DNA of 64,000 nucleotides, from NCBI GenBank assembly GCA_006538405.1, contig BJKQ01000021.1, positions 1 through 64,000 of the forward strand, read 5' to 3'. This stretch comes from Hansfordia pulvinata (lineage: Eukaryota > Ascomycota > Sordariomycetes > Xylariales). Below, piece by piece: positions 13,001-24,481 of the stretch. Every line of letters starts with the position of its first letter. Position 1 is the first letter of the stretch. A program made the translations under genes and the position numbers. The notes beneath the pieces are model-generated. The model was not told the DNA's origin. It ran no database searches and saw only the letters and a program-made list of their open reading frames with translations.

Positions 13001-13949
13001 GTGCCTCACTCCAACTTACTGCGGCTAAATCGAGGATTATGTCGGACGACTTCTGTCGAGTCTTCTTCGCAGGACATTCGGCCGCAGCGTTTGTGCAGGC
13101 AAAAATACATTGCGAGTTCAAGATGAGGCGCCAAACTGATGTTAATAGCGATTTACTTTTTTTAGCAGGTTCGACAGTTCTTTTGAGATACTTAAGGACA
13201 AATTTCATTCCACAATAAAGAATACCTGAATATCTGTATCAGTCTTCAAACGTAATGCTGGTAGTAGCCACCCTCGTTTCACAGATGAATTGTAGGCCAA
13301 CGTCGATTCAGGCTAGTAAATAATGGCCGCTCACTAGAAATCGCAGAGTATATGGAGAACGGGGGTTCAGGACACCGATCTCCTGGTCTTTCGGGATCAC
13401 AGAAACTGGCATTATACTCAGGCAGTCAATGCGTGAGGGATTTCTCCTTAGGCAGAAAGCTGGATTGGGACACAGCCAAAAGTATTATAGCGCGCAGAAA
13501 AATCTGCAAATTTGGTCAGGCTAGTTTTCGAATTCACCTAACATAAAAGGCAGTCTCAGCGTAGACGTATATATTCATGTTCGTCTTGGTTATTTAATGC
13601 CTATTTTAGACTTACATTAAACCTGAAATGAGACCTTATCGATGAATTGGCGCTTTCGAAAGGACTATTTGTCATGGGGCACTGGCCTGCTCGTTCAAAG
13701 CCAGCGGGCTTCTTTGCAGTTCCTACCCGGTCCCTCAACGCCACCGTCTCCCGGCCCAAACGCATCGTGACCAGATTCTCCTCTTTGGCAGAATTCCCTT
13801 GAGGTATTTCATCCTTGGTGCCCCAGCGCCGCTATGATCTCCCCCCCTACCCCCCAATTCTCTCTCTCTTTCTCGACTACCAAAGAACGAACAAAGAGCA
13901 GAGGGAGGGTGCAAGGCAGCGAGAAGGTAAGGAACAAAAGACGTTTACT
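10071..13949. other. Transition zone of intermediate GC, gene-poor
   Basis: Composition is intermediate between the RIPed block and the GC-rich chromosome. Apart from the secreted-protein candidate at 11,380-11,694, open frames here are short and unconvincing. Two are weak candidates. One is a 65-codon minus-strand frame at 12,347-12,544 with a hydrophobic N-terminus. The other is a minus-strand frame at 12,987-13,208 that ends next to a consensus-like GTTAGT donor, so it could be an exon. Neither resembles a family I know. The zone could be old repeat sequence leaked over by RIP. Confidence 0.5.
11380..11694 (-). CDS. Small secreted protein, effector-like, no cysteines
   Basis: Function unknown. 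The first ATG in frame (11,694) gives 104 residues and places a good signal peptide at the very N-terminus, MVRPASLMFLTTALFRLADA, with a likely cut after ADA. The mature part is about 84 residues, rich in charged residues and without cysteine. It begins RWKLEYLDANGDLMSNFEG, has an acidic stretch (GDGVDDEDEPD), and ends HTWSVA. No intron is needed. A TTG-started extension of four codons exists but ATG is preferred. It stands alone between RIPed repeats and the gene-rich part, a typical setting for fast-evolving fungal effectors. That is inference from size, signal peptide and position only; I see no domain match. Confidence 0.55.
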   Translation of the reverse strand: MVRPASLMFLTTALFRLADARWKLEYLDANGDLMSNFEGTGGRGDGVDDEDEPDVWPSNVRKFRFQSDSEVLYVANRKMEEMDAFKGSKDIHDKKPLYHTWSVA

Positions 13950-15274
13950 TCACACGCAGCGCCCGCCGTCCACCTCGATGTTGGCGCCCGTGATGAAGGC
14001 CGCCTCCTCGCTGGCCAGGTAGCAGCAGGCGTTGGCGACGTCGGCGGGCGTGGACCCGCGGCCCAGCGGGACGACCGACTCGAACGCCTTGCGGTTCTCG
14101 GGCGTGTCCGGCTTGCCGATGAAGAGGTGCGTCCTGTGGGGGGGTGGGAGAAACTCGTGTCAGCCGGTTCGGCTCATGATCTCTTTTCTGAATCCTCTCC
14201 CCTCAAACGGTAGAGATCGAGCTCTTGGGTGGTATTGTTGGTTATAGAAGGCACATGGGGCCCATAAGGAGGACATGTTCGCTGTACTCACATGCCTGTG
14301 CTCCCGACCACGGGGGACACCGAGTTGAAGCGGATGTTCTGCGGGCCGTACTCGACGGCCAGCGTCTGCGGGGATCGTCAGCACCCTTGAGCGGGGTCAT
14401 CAAAAGGGACCAAGCAGGAGAGTATAGAGAACTCCAAGGGTAAAAGCAAAATAAAGGGGTTATGGTGAGCGCGTCCTCCTCGCCACTCCCCTCCCCCCCC
14501 CCCCGCTGTCAGTCCCAGGCGGACGGGCCCACGGGAAGCATATCCAGGGGAGGGCCAAGAAAATGACCCGGCAAAGTAGGAAAAGCTCACCTTGGTGGCG
14601 TTGATGACGGCGGCCTTGGACGCGTTGTACCAGGTCAGCCGGGGCCGGGGCCGGATGCCGGCGGTGGACGCGACCTGGATGAAGCAAGGGCCAGGACCAG
14701 CACCAGCACCAGGTCGAGGGGAGGACGACGAGCCCGAATCCTCCCCCTCCTCCTTCCGCTGCTCGCCCGCGCCGCGGCCGAGGAAGTACGGCAGCAGGAC
14801 GCTGGTGGACAGCCAGACGGACTTGACGTTGACGGCCATGACGAGGTCAAAGTCGGCCTCGGAGACGTCCTCGGAGGCCTTGTTGGCGTACGCCGCGCCC
14901 GCGTTGTTGACGACGACGTCGACGCGGCCGCCGAACGCCCCGCGGGCCGCCGACAGCGCCGCCTCCCAGTCCGCGCGCGACGTCACGTCCGTCCGGCCCG
15001 CGGACACGCACCACATCTCTTCCTCCTTGTTCTTGTCCTTGCCATCATCGTCATCATCATCATCGCTTCGACGCCGGGTCACGGCCGCCGCGGCGTTGTT
15101 GATCTCGGCGGCCGCGGCGGCGCCGGCCACGGCGTCGATGTCGGCGATGACGACGCGCGCGCCCTCGGCCACGAACTTGGCCGCGATGCCGCGCCCGAAG
15201 CCGGACCCGCCGCCCGTCACGATGGCCACTTTGCCCTGCAGACGGGGCGCGGGCTGGGGGAGCGGGGTCGCCAT
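13950..15274 (-). CDS. SDR-family NAD(P)-dependent oxidoreductase
   Basis: Classical short-chain dehydrogenase of the glucose-1-dehydrogenase / 3-oxoacyl-ACP-reductase type; substrate unknown. Three exons: 15,274-14,591, 14,365-14,292 and 14,133-13,950, with GTGAGC and GTGAGT donors and CAG acceptors, giving 313 residues. Visible hallmarks are the cofactor motif TGGGSGFG (residues 20-27), NNAG (123-126), catalytic Ser203 in VASTAG, and YNASK with Tyr216 and Lys220. The second exon supplies VEYGPQNIRFNSVSPV, and the third ends in the family-typical ITGANIEVDGG. It is longer than the usual 250 residues because of two low-complexity insertions: an Asp/Lys/Glu tract at about 70-86 and a Gly/Ser/Pro tract at about 168-195. 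Probably cytosolic; no signal peptide. No pathway partners nearby. Confidence 0.9.
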
Positions 15275-16260
15275 TGTTGCTTTTCTTCTCTCTTCTTGTT
15301 ATTGAGTGGGGATCTTGGTATGACTTTTCGATCTCGTCAGGGTAGGTTTTGTGCGTAAAGCGTGAGAACGAGAACGGCCTGTCTCTGGTGAGGTGGATAT
15401 AGGGGACTGTTGGTTTTCGGGCCTCCGTCTGTTCTCGCTGTCTTTGGAGACGATGGGGCAAGGAGACTGGCGACGGACTCGGCCATGGCTACTTGATTCT
15501 GCCGCCGAGTCCGGGCTACGGGGGGCTGTCTCTCTCAACCCTCCTGTGCTACCTCGCCGGGATCTGCCGTGCGGGAGGAGACGGCACAGGGACATTGACA
15601 GCTCGGTAACGGGCGGCTGCGGGGAAGAGAGGAGGGGGTGGGGGGGGGGGCGACGCTCTTTTGCCGACGGCAACTATCAACGCGGGCGACAGGGATAGAG
15701 GCAACCTTATACCGGCGTCACTTTTCTGCGCTCTCAGCCATTTCTTCCGTTGGCGGCACGAGCTCACCAGGTCGGTCACAATTTGCGTGGGGGTGGTTTG
15801 GGAAGGGATTATATTCTTGCTACCGGCCAGACGCACAGCGCCGTGCTTGGTAAGTGACAAAGGCTCTAGAAGGAGAAGATGCTATCAAACGGTAAAGATA
15901 AATAGTAGTAGATGTACAGAAAAGAAACAGGCAGGCAGGCAAGCAAGGGTGGCTCTGTGGGTTTGTTCCGTGGGGGGACCGACGACGACTTGGTACCCGA
16001 GGTATCCAGACGTCGAATCCGTCTTCCCCAGCCCATCCGTTTGTCCTCGCCGGTCACCAATCGTCGACGGTGACTGACTCTTGATCAAGCGTGGTATATA
16101 TGCTGAATGCTTTTTTTCCCGAAGTTTTCCTTGGTTGGTCGATCCCGGTAGGGCCAGACCGTCAAGAGTAGTAGATGGGAGGTTTGCGTGGTGAACTTGT
16201 CAGCACGGCCGGCCCAGCCCGGCAGGCTGGGACTCGGGAGCGGGCGCTGACAGGTTTCAT
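15275..16260. other. Intergenic, no gene seen
   Basis: Upstream of the SDR gene and downstream of the next minus-strand gene. Pyrimidine-rich stretches on the minus strand close to the SDR start fit a fungal promoter. Open frames here are short, arginine/proline-rich and unlike real proteins. Confidence 0.6.
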
Positions 16261-16699
16261 CTAGTCGATCTTGTAGTTGGTAACGTCGTCGGCGTCGTCG
16301 ATCTCGTACAGTTGGTTCTTGTCGAACTTGCACTTGAACTTGTCCGAGAAGAGGACGCTCTGGAACTTGAACTCCCAGTCGGCCGCGTCGGTGCCCTTGA
16401 ACCCGAAGCCGGCCACCCACTTGATGTCGGCCCCGCTCTTGGGGAAGATGTAACTGCCCCCCTTGCTCACCGACAGGGCGTTCCGGACCGGCACGCCCTT
16501 CTTGTCGTAGAACTGGATCGTCGGGCCCGTCTGCGTCCCCGTCGACACGGTCGTGGGGGGCGTGTTGCTAGCCGGGCTCGACGACCCGCCGCCGAGGCCG
16601 AAGAGATTGCCCCAGCCGCCAGCGGGGGCGCCGCGGCGGTGGACAGCAGCGCCAGCTGCAAGACACTGGTAAGCGACACCTGTATTGTTCGCGATGATC
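16261..16699 (-). CDS. Small secreted-type protein, unknown function; first exon and frame unresolved
   Basis: Clear coding sequence with no family match. The last exon reads to YEIDDADDVTNYKID before the stop at 16,261. Upstream in the same frame are a Gly/Ser/Thr linker (GLGGGSSSPASNTPPTT) and a compact domain beginning TIQFYDKKGVPVRNALSVSK, with one Cys. The exon is preceded by a good acceptor (TTTTCAG, near 16,700). No ATG exists in frame, so exon 1 lies further up, probably beyond the GA repeat at 16,737-16,801. A frame shifted by one base contains a signal-peptide-like stretch, LTSVLQLALLSTAAAPPLAAG. It would join naturally to GWGNLFGLGGG if one G were missing near 16,610. I infer a secreted protein with a one-base sequence error, or a true frameshift. 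Confidence 0.5.
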
Positions 16700-16736
16700 T
16701 GAAAAGAGTGTCAAGGGGTTATGAGAGAGGGTAGAG

Positions 16737-16801
16737 ATGGAGAGAGAAAGAGAGAGGAGAGAGATAGAGGGAAGAAGAGAGAGAGAGAGAGAGAGAGAGA
16801 G
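16737..16801. repeat. (GA)n-rich microsatellite
   Basis: Imperfect GAGA run, purest at about 16,777-16,801. It lies just upstream of the last exon of the preceding gene, so probably in its intron or promoter. Confidence 0.85.
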
Positions 16802-17600
16802 CGAAGCTTAGATGAACCGTAGGTACGGGTCACAAGACTCGAGAGATTCTCTTTTCTTTTCTATCCGGGGGAAAGATGCCCGGTCCGTCGGGTCCTACTC
16901 GTCCCTATTAAACAACCTCCCCTGCGGCCTGCGGGCCAAGCGTCCACGCGAGGCAAGGCGGCTTGCCTGGACAGCATAGTCGTGCGGGTGGCAACCGGGC
17001 AGACTGATAGCTAGCAGCGCGGGATGGCGCTATAACCCGATGGTCCGGTAGGATCGCCAACTCGACGAATGCGGCGAAATACCTACCTGAGGTAGGCAAC
17101 CCTCGTCCACTGAAAGGTGTTAGTAAGGGCTTCGGGGTTCTTTGGTAGCGCCTTGATTTAATAATTACCATTGTAAGCGCTCTCTGTGCGCAGCAGGAAC
17201 AGCTGATGCCCACCAGTGGCCATTGCCTAAAAAGTCAGTACATACAGACTGACCCCGGGGCATGAGGGCGGGACTGAATGTGCGGCTGGCAGGGAAGAGC
17301 CATCGGTACTGCTGGCTCCTTGCCAGTCCTCAGCCCTCAGGGCGGCCTTTTCGTTTGCCACGTCCGCACTCAGCTCCCTTCCTGCAACGTGTGTTATGCC
17401 GACTCTGGCGGACAAAAGCGCAACGACCAGCGTCGACTCCCACCCTCACGGGCGCTTGCACTGATAGCGGCAAGTCGAAATCCACGGCGCGCCTTCAGGC
17501 TGTCTGGGCCACAGGCGCGCGTATGGCAGGGCATCTCGGCGACCACAGGAGACAAGACAGTAGGGAGACAGTGGCGGACAATCAATCAATTGCGGCATTG

Positions 17601-17640
17601 AGTACCTTAGGTAAGGTACCTTAGGTAAGGTACCTTGGGT
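17601..17640. repeat. Tandem AGGTACCTT / GGTAAGGTACC short repeat
   Basis: Near-perfect copies of a unit containing CCTTAGGTAAGGTA, about 2.5 times. Each unit contains the palindrome GGTACC. Related AGGTA/TACCT strings recur in other intergenic stretches here, for example 43,420-43,460 and 47,850-47,880. Confidence 0.8.
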
Positions 17641-17687
17641 AATAATGTAATGTACCGGCGGCGCGCCCAAGAGACAGACAAGGCCCG

Positions 17688-19806
17688 TCAGACAGGCATG
17701 CTCCTCTGCGTCTTCAGCATTTCAAAACTGGCTAGGACATCCTCCCCTTGGTCTTCCTTCTTCTTTTTCTCCTCCTCCTCCTCGCTGGCCCCTTCACCTT
17801 CCCCCTCCGCGCGGCCGCTGAAGCCGACGCCGCACGGCGTCAAGTCCGAGTCGGACGGCCAGCTGATGGTGCAGCTTTCGCGTGGCGGTGGCGGTGGCGG
17901 TTCCTGGTGACCACCCACGCAACGGCGCGCCACGGCGCAGCCAGCGAGCCGCAGCCACGGCGAGGGCGACGGCGACGGCCTGTCAAGACCCCGGCTCTGG
18001 CCCATCCTTCGCCCTCGCCCTCGGAGGCCGCGCCCTGCGGTGGGCCATGGATAGATTCGATCCCGCGCTCGAAACGGCAATAATGGTCCCGGCGATGGGT
18101 GCCCACTGGCCTGCGATTGGGGGCACAAGAAAAATGAGGAGAGTGGGTCAGCCATGTCAAATACTCCAGAGCTGTGGACGGGCCGGACTTTTCCTGTTCC
18201 TGTCTGTCGTGGTCTCGCGGGGTGGTTGGACAATGTCATTCTGCGCGGCGGCTCCTTAGATACCAGGCAGGCAGGCAGCAAAATGCAGGGTGAGAATGCG
18301 AATAGACAGATCGTGAGTGCAGTGGGTGGTAAGGCTAACACAAGAAAGGAAAGGAAAAAAAAAAAAAGAAGGCAGAGAAGGAAAATCAGGCAGAACCCCC
18401 CACTTACCTACCTATGCTCGACAACGACTCGGTCTGGTAGAGAAGCTGGGGGCTCCAGAAGTTGGCCTCGCCGACAACGACGAGGCTGAAGATCATGGTC
18501 CAGCTGTAGGGCAGGTAGAACGAGTCGGCAAAGACGTAGACGAGCTTGTTGATCTGCACCTTGAGCGGCGGCCGATGCTGCAGTAGCTGCTGCTGCCGTT
18601 GGTCATGATCCTGACAGCGAGGCTGAGCAGGATCAAAGCCACCCTGACCACGCTCGCCCCCGCAGCCTCGCCCCGACTCGTCACCCTGCCAGGCACCACG
18701 ACAACCCTTGCCGTCGCCACCGACAGGAGCAGGAGCAGGAACAAGTTCATCGCCATTGACATCGCCATCGACACCGCCAGCGAGGGACCGGAGGCGGTGT
18801 TGGTGGTGGTGGTGGTGGCCCAGCAGCGCCTGCTCGAAGTCGGCCTCCCATCTCGGCGGGCCCCGTTCAGCGCAGCGCCAGCATCTCGGAGGCGATGAGC
18901 ACGACTGACAGGGCCCCCAGGGACCAGGCTCAGCGCGCCCAGCATCCGCGTACACCAGCGGCTGCAGGATCTCGGGCTGCGGGATCACCACGGCGTCGCT
19001 CGTGTCGCTCGACCGCGTCGGCGACGTCAGCAGCGGCGGCAACGGCGGCGGAGTGGTCGTCGTCCCGGTTGCCGTCAGCGTCAGCGTCAACGTCGTCGTC
19101 ATGTTCCGGGAGCAGTCCGACTGCGACCCGTACTCGAACGCGGCCGCGCCGTTGCGGTTCGCACGTGTGCGCATCGACGTTGGCGAATCCGGCGCACAGG
19201 CAAGCGAGAACCTATTGGAGGGGCGGGCGAGAAAAGGGGAGCGGGACAGAGAATTCCGCATCCCCGTCGTTAGCTTTCTTTCTTCCCATCTCGTGCCGAA
19301 GACCGGAAAAGGATAAGAAAAAAAAAGGAAAAGAAAAGAGCGTACACTGAAAGAGGAAAAAAGAGGACCGAGCGTACCGATGAGCATGATGAGTTGCCAG
19401 AAGAGCAGGATGGCCAGGAACGTGTACGTCTTGCCGGGAGCCGCCGGGAGCTTTCGCCGGGTGGTATCCGGGTGGGTTCCCTTCTGTTGCTGCTGTTGAC
19501 TCCCGATATCTTCTCCTCCTCTTTTCTCTTCCCTCCCACCCCCGGCTCGGCCTCAGAATTCGGCTGGCTGGGGTTGTGGAGGGGGCGAGCGGAAGCGAAC
19601 GCAGGTCCAAAGGTTCGTCGGCACGGCCGGGCCAGGTCCGGTCCGGTATGGGTATAGGTAAAACCGAAAGGTCGGCATACTCACAGGAACCGAGAGCCCG
19701 GGCCGTCCTGCCCGGAGACGGGCCAGGCGCAGAAGACGGGCCACGTCGTGTTGGACGGCTCGGGGAAGATGTCCCAGGTCGAACTGCCGGGCATGGGTAT
19801 GGACAT
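17688..19806 (-). CDS. Integral membrane protein, family not recognised; gene model disrupted
   Basis: Exon 1 (19,806-19,685) is clear: it starts MSIPMPGSSTWDIFPEPSNT, contains WPVFCAWPV, and ends at a consensus GTGAGT donor. A second exon carries a strong membrane segment, TYTFLAILLFWQLIMLI, ending at a GTACGC donor (19,377). The next long coding stretch (about 19,200-18,420) switches frame more than once. It contains FEYGSQSDCSRNMTTTLTL, a Thr/Pro tract, LSVVLIASEMLAL, MNLFLLLLLSVATARVVVV, LVYVFADSFYLPYSW and TMIFSLVVVGEANFW, so at least four hydrophobic segments. The C-terminus (stop at 17,688) is an acidic/Lys tail, ending FEMLKTQRSMPV. The switch near 18,565 is best explained by one missing base in a GC run. 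The others are unresolved and could be introns. The overall model is therefore approximate. Confidence 0.45.
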
Positions 19807-21979
19807 GGTCGGGATTCCGAATCGGGGGTCTCGCGGGGATGGGAGGGACTCATCACCGAGTGCAAGCTACCTATGTATGTCTCGGACACTCCAGGAGAGA
19901 TGGGAATATATTTATAGAGGTAAGCCAGTAAGTATCGGAGCGAGCAGGACGCAACCCTGATTCCTCGGGTGCCGTATAGTATTTGTCTTGTGCGGCAGAA
20001 CCACCTCGCGGAGAGAGTCTATAGGCTCGATATAGTACGGAGCAGCCCTCTTCTGAATAGGCAGACTATCTGCCTACCCGTCTCGCCTACGAGTAATCCA
20101 CCTGCCCGGCCGGGTGACATAGGGCTGAGCACCGAGCCGCAGATAGTTCAGGCCAAGGTAGTAGGTTATGGGGGGCCGCGTACTCCCTTGGCTATCGCTC
20201 TGCTCCGTGAGTCGTCACTCGTAGCCCTATGGGATCTTCCACAGTGTTCCCTGGCCACAGCCCGTAAGGCAAGCTCCGCGCTCGCCCCCCTGCGTGCCTT
20301 GCCCGGGCGAGGGCGTGCGGGTATGTATCTGTGCGTCCCACGGTGAGCCAGCCTGCCACTGCACGGGCGAGCGAGTTCCCAAGCTGGATAAACCCGCAAA
20401 GTCCGCCTGTGCCGTGCCGCTGCTGCGCCTGCGCGCTATTGGCAGTGCTGGCCAGGGCTGGCAGCCCAAGTTAACATGGCGCGCGCTGGATCCAGCAAGT
20501 CGTATGGCTACCTATACACCGTCCCATCCCGTCTCTCCTTCTCCAGCTCACCAGCACACACACACACACGCAGCCTGTCGACTCCCTCTCTCGCTTCGTA
20601 GCCGCTTCGAGACACCGACGGCGAGGCGGCCGGGCGGCCGGCGCCCTGGGATCCCCCCCTCATGGTCGAGGCCGGGCGACTTCGAGTCCCACCTCTCGTG
20701 GCCCGGTGAACCTGAGCTATACAACCCCCAACGCTCCAAGGCTTTGGATGACGACGTGGGTGATGAGAGTGGCACAGCTCCGCGCGCTGGGAATACGCGT
20801 ACTCCTTATTCTCTTCACCGAAGTGCTCACATCCATTCCTCGCGCCGTGCTCACCGCTGACATAAAACGAATGGCCTGGTGAGAAACTGGGGTGTTGGCG
20901 TCGTGATGCATGTCGTCAAGGGGGTGCCCTTCCGATGAGCCGCCGCCATCCCTCGCATTGCCGCTCTACGTCCCGGTAGCGGACTCGAAAGGGGCCTGGG
21001 CAAGCACTTACTCCTCCTCTGGCCGCATGCTGACGTTGTGGTGAGGCAGCGGCGCCCCAAGAGCTCGCCCACCGCTCAGCTTGGGCGATCGGCGGCGCGA
21101 ACAGCTTACTACATCGCGAACAGGACTGCGAAAGCCACACGGTCCGACGCAAGCGGCGAAAGCAACGCGGGCTACCACGTAAGGTGTGAAGCAAAACCCT
21201 GCGAGGCTTGGCTGTAAGTTGGGACGGGATAGAAGAGACGATCAGTGAACACAGCCGTCAATCCATGTAAAGCCCTCATACTCGGACGCTTCTGACCTCC
21301 CGAGCCTTTCGAGTCCAGTCGGGGTCGGGCATGTCGATCAATGCAGACCCGGGATCATCCTCGCAACGGCACGGCAGCCTGGGAATATTCCCTGTAAATG
21401 GCACTTTTCGAGAGGGACGAATGCTGACAAGATGCTGCAGATTCTTCAACGTCGCAAGAGTCTTATGCAATTTTACCGGGCAGTATCGCTTGCCTGCAGG
21501 CGAGTTTGGAAAACTTGGGACTAAACATCTTTCAGCCGCCGTCAGCAGGCGCAGCACCGGACGTGCTGCTCGGAGCACGTAGAGAATAGGCACGGGAGAA
21601 CGGCAGGTATGGAGAAATGTTCTATACACTAGTACAACGGTAGCGAGTCAGTGCGAGGCCAATAGCCAGCTGACAAGCTTGCCGTGGGACACGCTTCCCC
21701 AGCCGTGTCATTGGTTGCGGCGACAGCTTTTTTTGTCTTCTTTATGGGTGAGGTGATAGCCACAGCTGTCGTCGCTGTTCCTCCCGTGGTATCAATAGCC
21801 TCGTGCTTCTGATGCACCTCCAGTCCCTGGGCCGTAGATTGTGCAAAAGAAAGTCCCTCGTCGGACCATGGGCAAGACCAGAATCGCATTTCTCCGCCTT
21901 CCCCTTGGTAATGATCAGAGGAGCCACGTGCCCATGTCAGTGGTTGTGGCGTGTGTTTAATGTACAAAGGTGAGATTAT
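19807..21979. other. Intergenic, no gene seen
   Basis: Open frames on both strands are short, proline/arginine-rich and mutually overlapping; none has a motif I can support. A short (CA)n tract lies at about 20,553-20,569. The frame directly below the ACP stop (21,629-21,967, minus) looks like 3' UTR rather than a gene. Confidence 0.55.
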
Positions 21980-22777
21980 TTAGTTGGCATCGGGCTGGCT
22001 CAGGATGTACTGAACGGCCTTGTCGACTGCACGCAATAGTTAGCACAAACAGTTTCGCCGGTCCTGCTGGGGGCACGCCGCCCGCAGGAGCTGTGTTGTA
22101 GGGGGGTGGCGTACCAGAGTGGATGGCGTCCGCCTCCTTGTCGGGGATCTCCAGGGAGAACTCCTCTTCTATCGCCATGACAACCTCAACGGTGTCCAGG
22201 CTGTCGAGGCCCAGGTCGTTGGCGAAGTGGGCGGTGGGCTTGACGTTGGAAGGGTCGTTGACCTAGTAGATCGTGTCAGTCAGGTGTGATTGTGAATGCA
22301 ACAAGCCGGAGTTAAAAGCAACTGGGCGATAGCTGCGGCCCGGGAACTGGTGAGGGCCGGAGGTTCTGCTTTCGTGTCCACGGGCAAGGCTTCTGCGCGG
22401 CAAAGGAGTGTGGCGTTTTCCTGTAATCCACATCGGCGACCGAACAGCACAAGCCTTGACGCCCTCAAAGGCCATCTGATCGCCATTTCCCAGTCTCATA
22501 GTGCAATGGGGCAAAGGGGGCTCGAGTCCCGGAAAGACGCGCGGTGATGCGGGAGAAAGCGGGCGTCACCAACCTTGTCGAAGCCGGTCAGGAGGCCAAT
22601 GATTCTGCCCTCAACCTCCTCCTGCTTGAGGCCGGCGGCGGCCGAGTACATGCGGACGGCCTTGACGGCAGCGAAGCGGGGGGCGACGGGGGCGACGGCG
22701 AAGGAGCGGACGGCAGCCGGGCGGGCGGCAACGCGGGTGGCCTGGGCGGCGGAGCGGAGTATCGCGGTGCGGAACAT
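21980..22777 (-). CDS. Mitochondrial acyl carrier protein (complex I subunit, NDUFAB1-type)
   Basis: Carries growing acyl chains on a phosphopantetheine arm for mitochondrial fatty-acid and lipoate synthesis, and is also a subunit of respiratory complex I. Three exons: 22,777-22,574, 22,262-22,115 and 22,026-21,980, giving 132 residues, a normal length. The first 45 residues are an Arg/Ala-rich mitochondrial presequence ([19 protein letters not shown]...). The carrier domain follows: [19 protein letters not shown], then [20 protein letters not shown], where the DSL serine (residue 89) is the attachment site, then [20 protein letters not shown]. The first intron has an uncommon GTTGGT donor, but the frame join is exact. 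A second complex I gene lies next to it on the same strand. Confidence 0.96.
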
Positions 22778-23664
22778 TGTGTCGGTGGAGGTTCTCTGCT
22801 GAAGGCGAAAGAGACGGTAGGGTGCTCGGCTCGTGGGTGGCGGCGGTGGTGATGGGGATCTTGATGGGGATGGTGATGATGTCGTGGAGGTGACGAGGCC
22901 GAGAGGAGCTTCGGATGCGGAAGGGGAGAGGATTGGAAAGCCCAGTCGATGATAAATTTCTCGCCCTGTCTTCTGATTCGCCAGCTGTTGCCCGAGCTTT
23001 AGACGTAGGCCCGAATGGGCAAGGCGTCCAATCGGTACCCATTGCGACCTCCGTCGCTGGCCCGGTAAAGCCTACCACGTGATCCGCTAGTCGAACTGTA
23101 TCAGCCAGGCCTAGTGATTCATCCAGTCCCTGCACACGGTCTCGCTCGCATTGTATGGAACCCAGTAGCCTTGTCAAAGCAACCTCGGATGCACGGAAGG
23201 GCAACCGCCAACGTCAATTGACCAGGGCGACAGGTTCGAAAGATGTCAATTGTAGAAGAGGAGTTCGATATTCAAAAACTGCGGATTGCCGCGAGCGCAA
23301 TCTTTTCCTTTCGATGGCCGCGAAAATCGGGGGCCTTGTCTAACATTCCGCACCGCAATTAAGCCCTCATACATACACAGCGCGTTCAGTCTCGGAGGTG
23401 CTGCGACCGCCAGGACAAAGCGCCGCCCACTGTGCATACTTGTAATCATGTTTTATTGTATGATGGTAACAGACACGGCCATCCGTGTCGTTCATCCCGG
23501 CTTCTTCGGCATGACAAAGGAGACGGCTTTTCTCTCTCTAGTGAGTAGCTAGTATTTACAATGTCAGCGCTGCAGTGTCACCCGCACCAAAACCTGACGC
23601 TCTTCCCTGCCCGTCCGTGGTATAATGTGCGTCCGCACTCCATCAAGCGATTGCCCCGTGTGTC

Positions 23665-24481
<817 letters not shown>

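Noticed and set aside
14592..15305. Plus-strand open frame over the SDR gene
   Set aside because: Ser/Arg/Ala-rich shadow of the SDR coding strand, which shows all family motifs.
20294..20860. 188-codon plus-strand open frame in the 20-kb intergenic region
   Set aside because: Low-complexity Pro/Arg/His composition, no motif, several overlapping frames of similar length.
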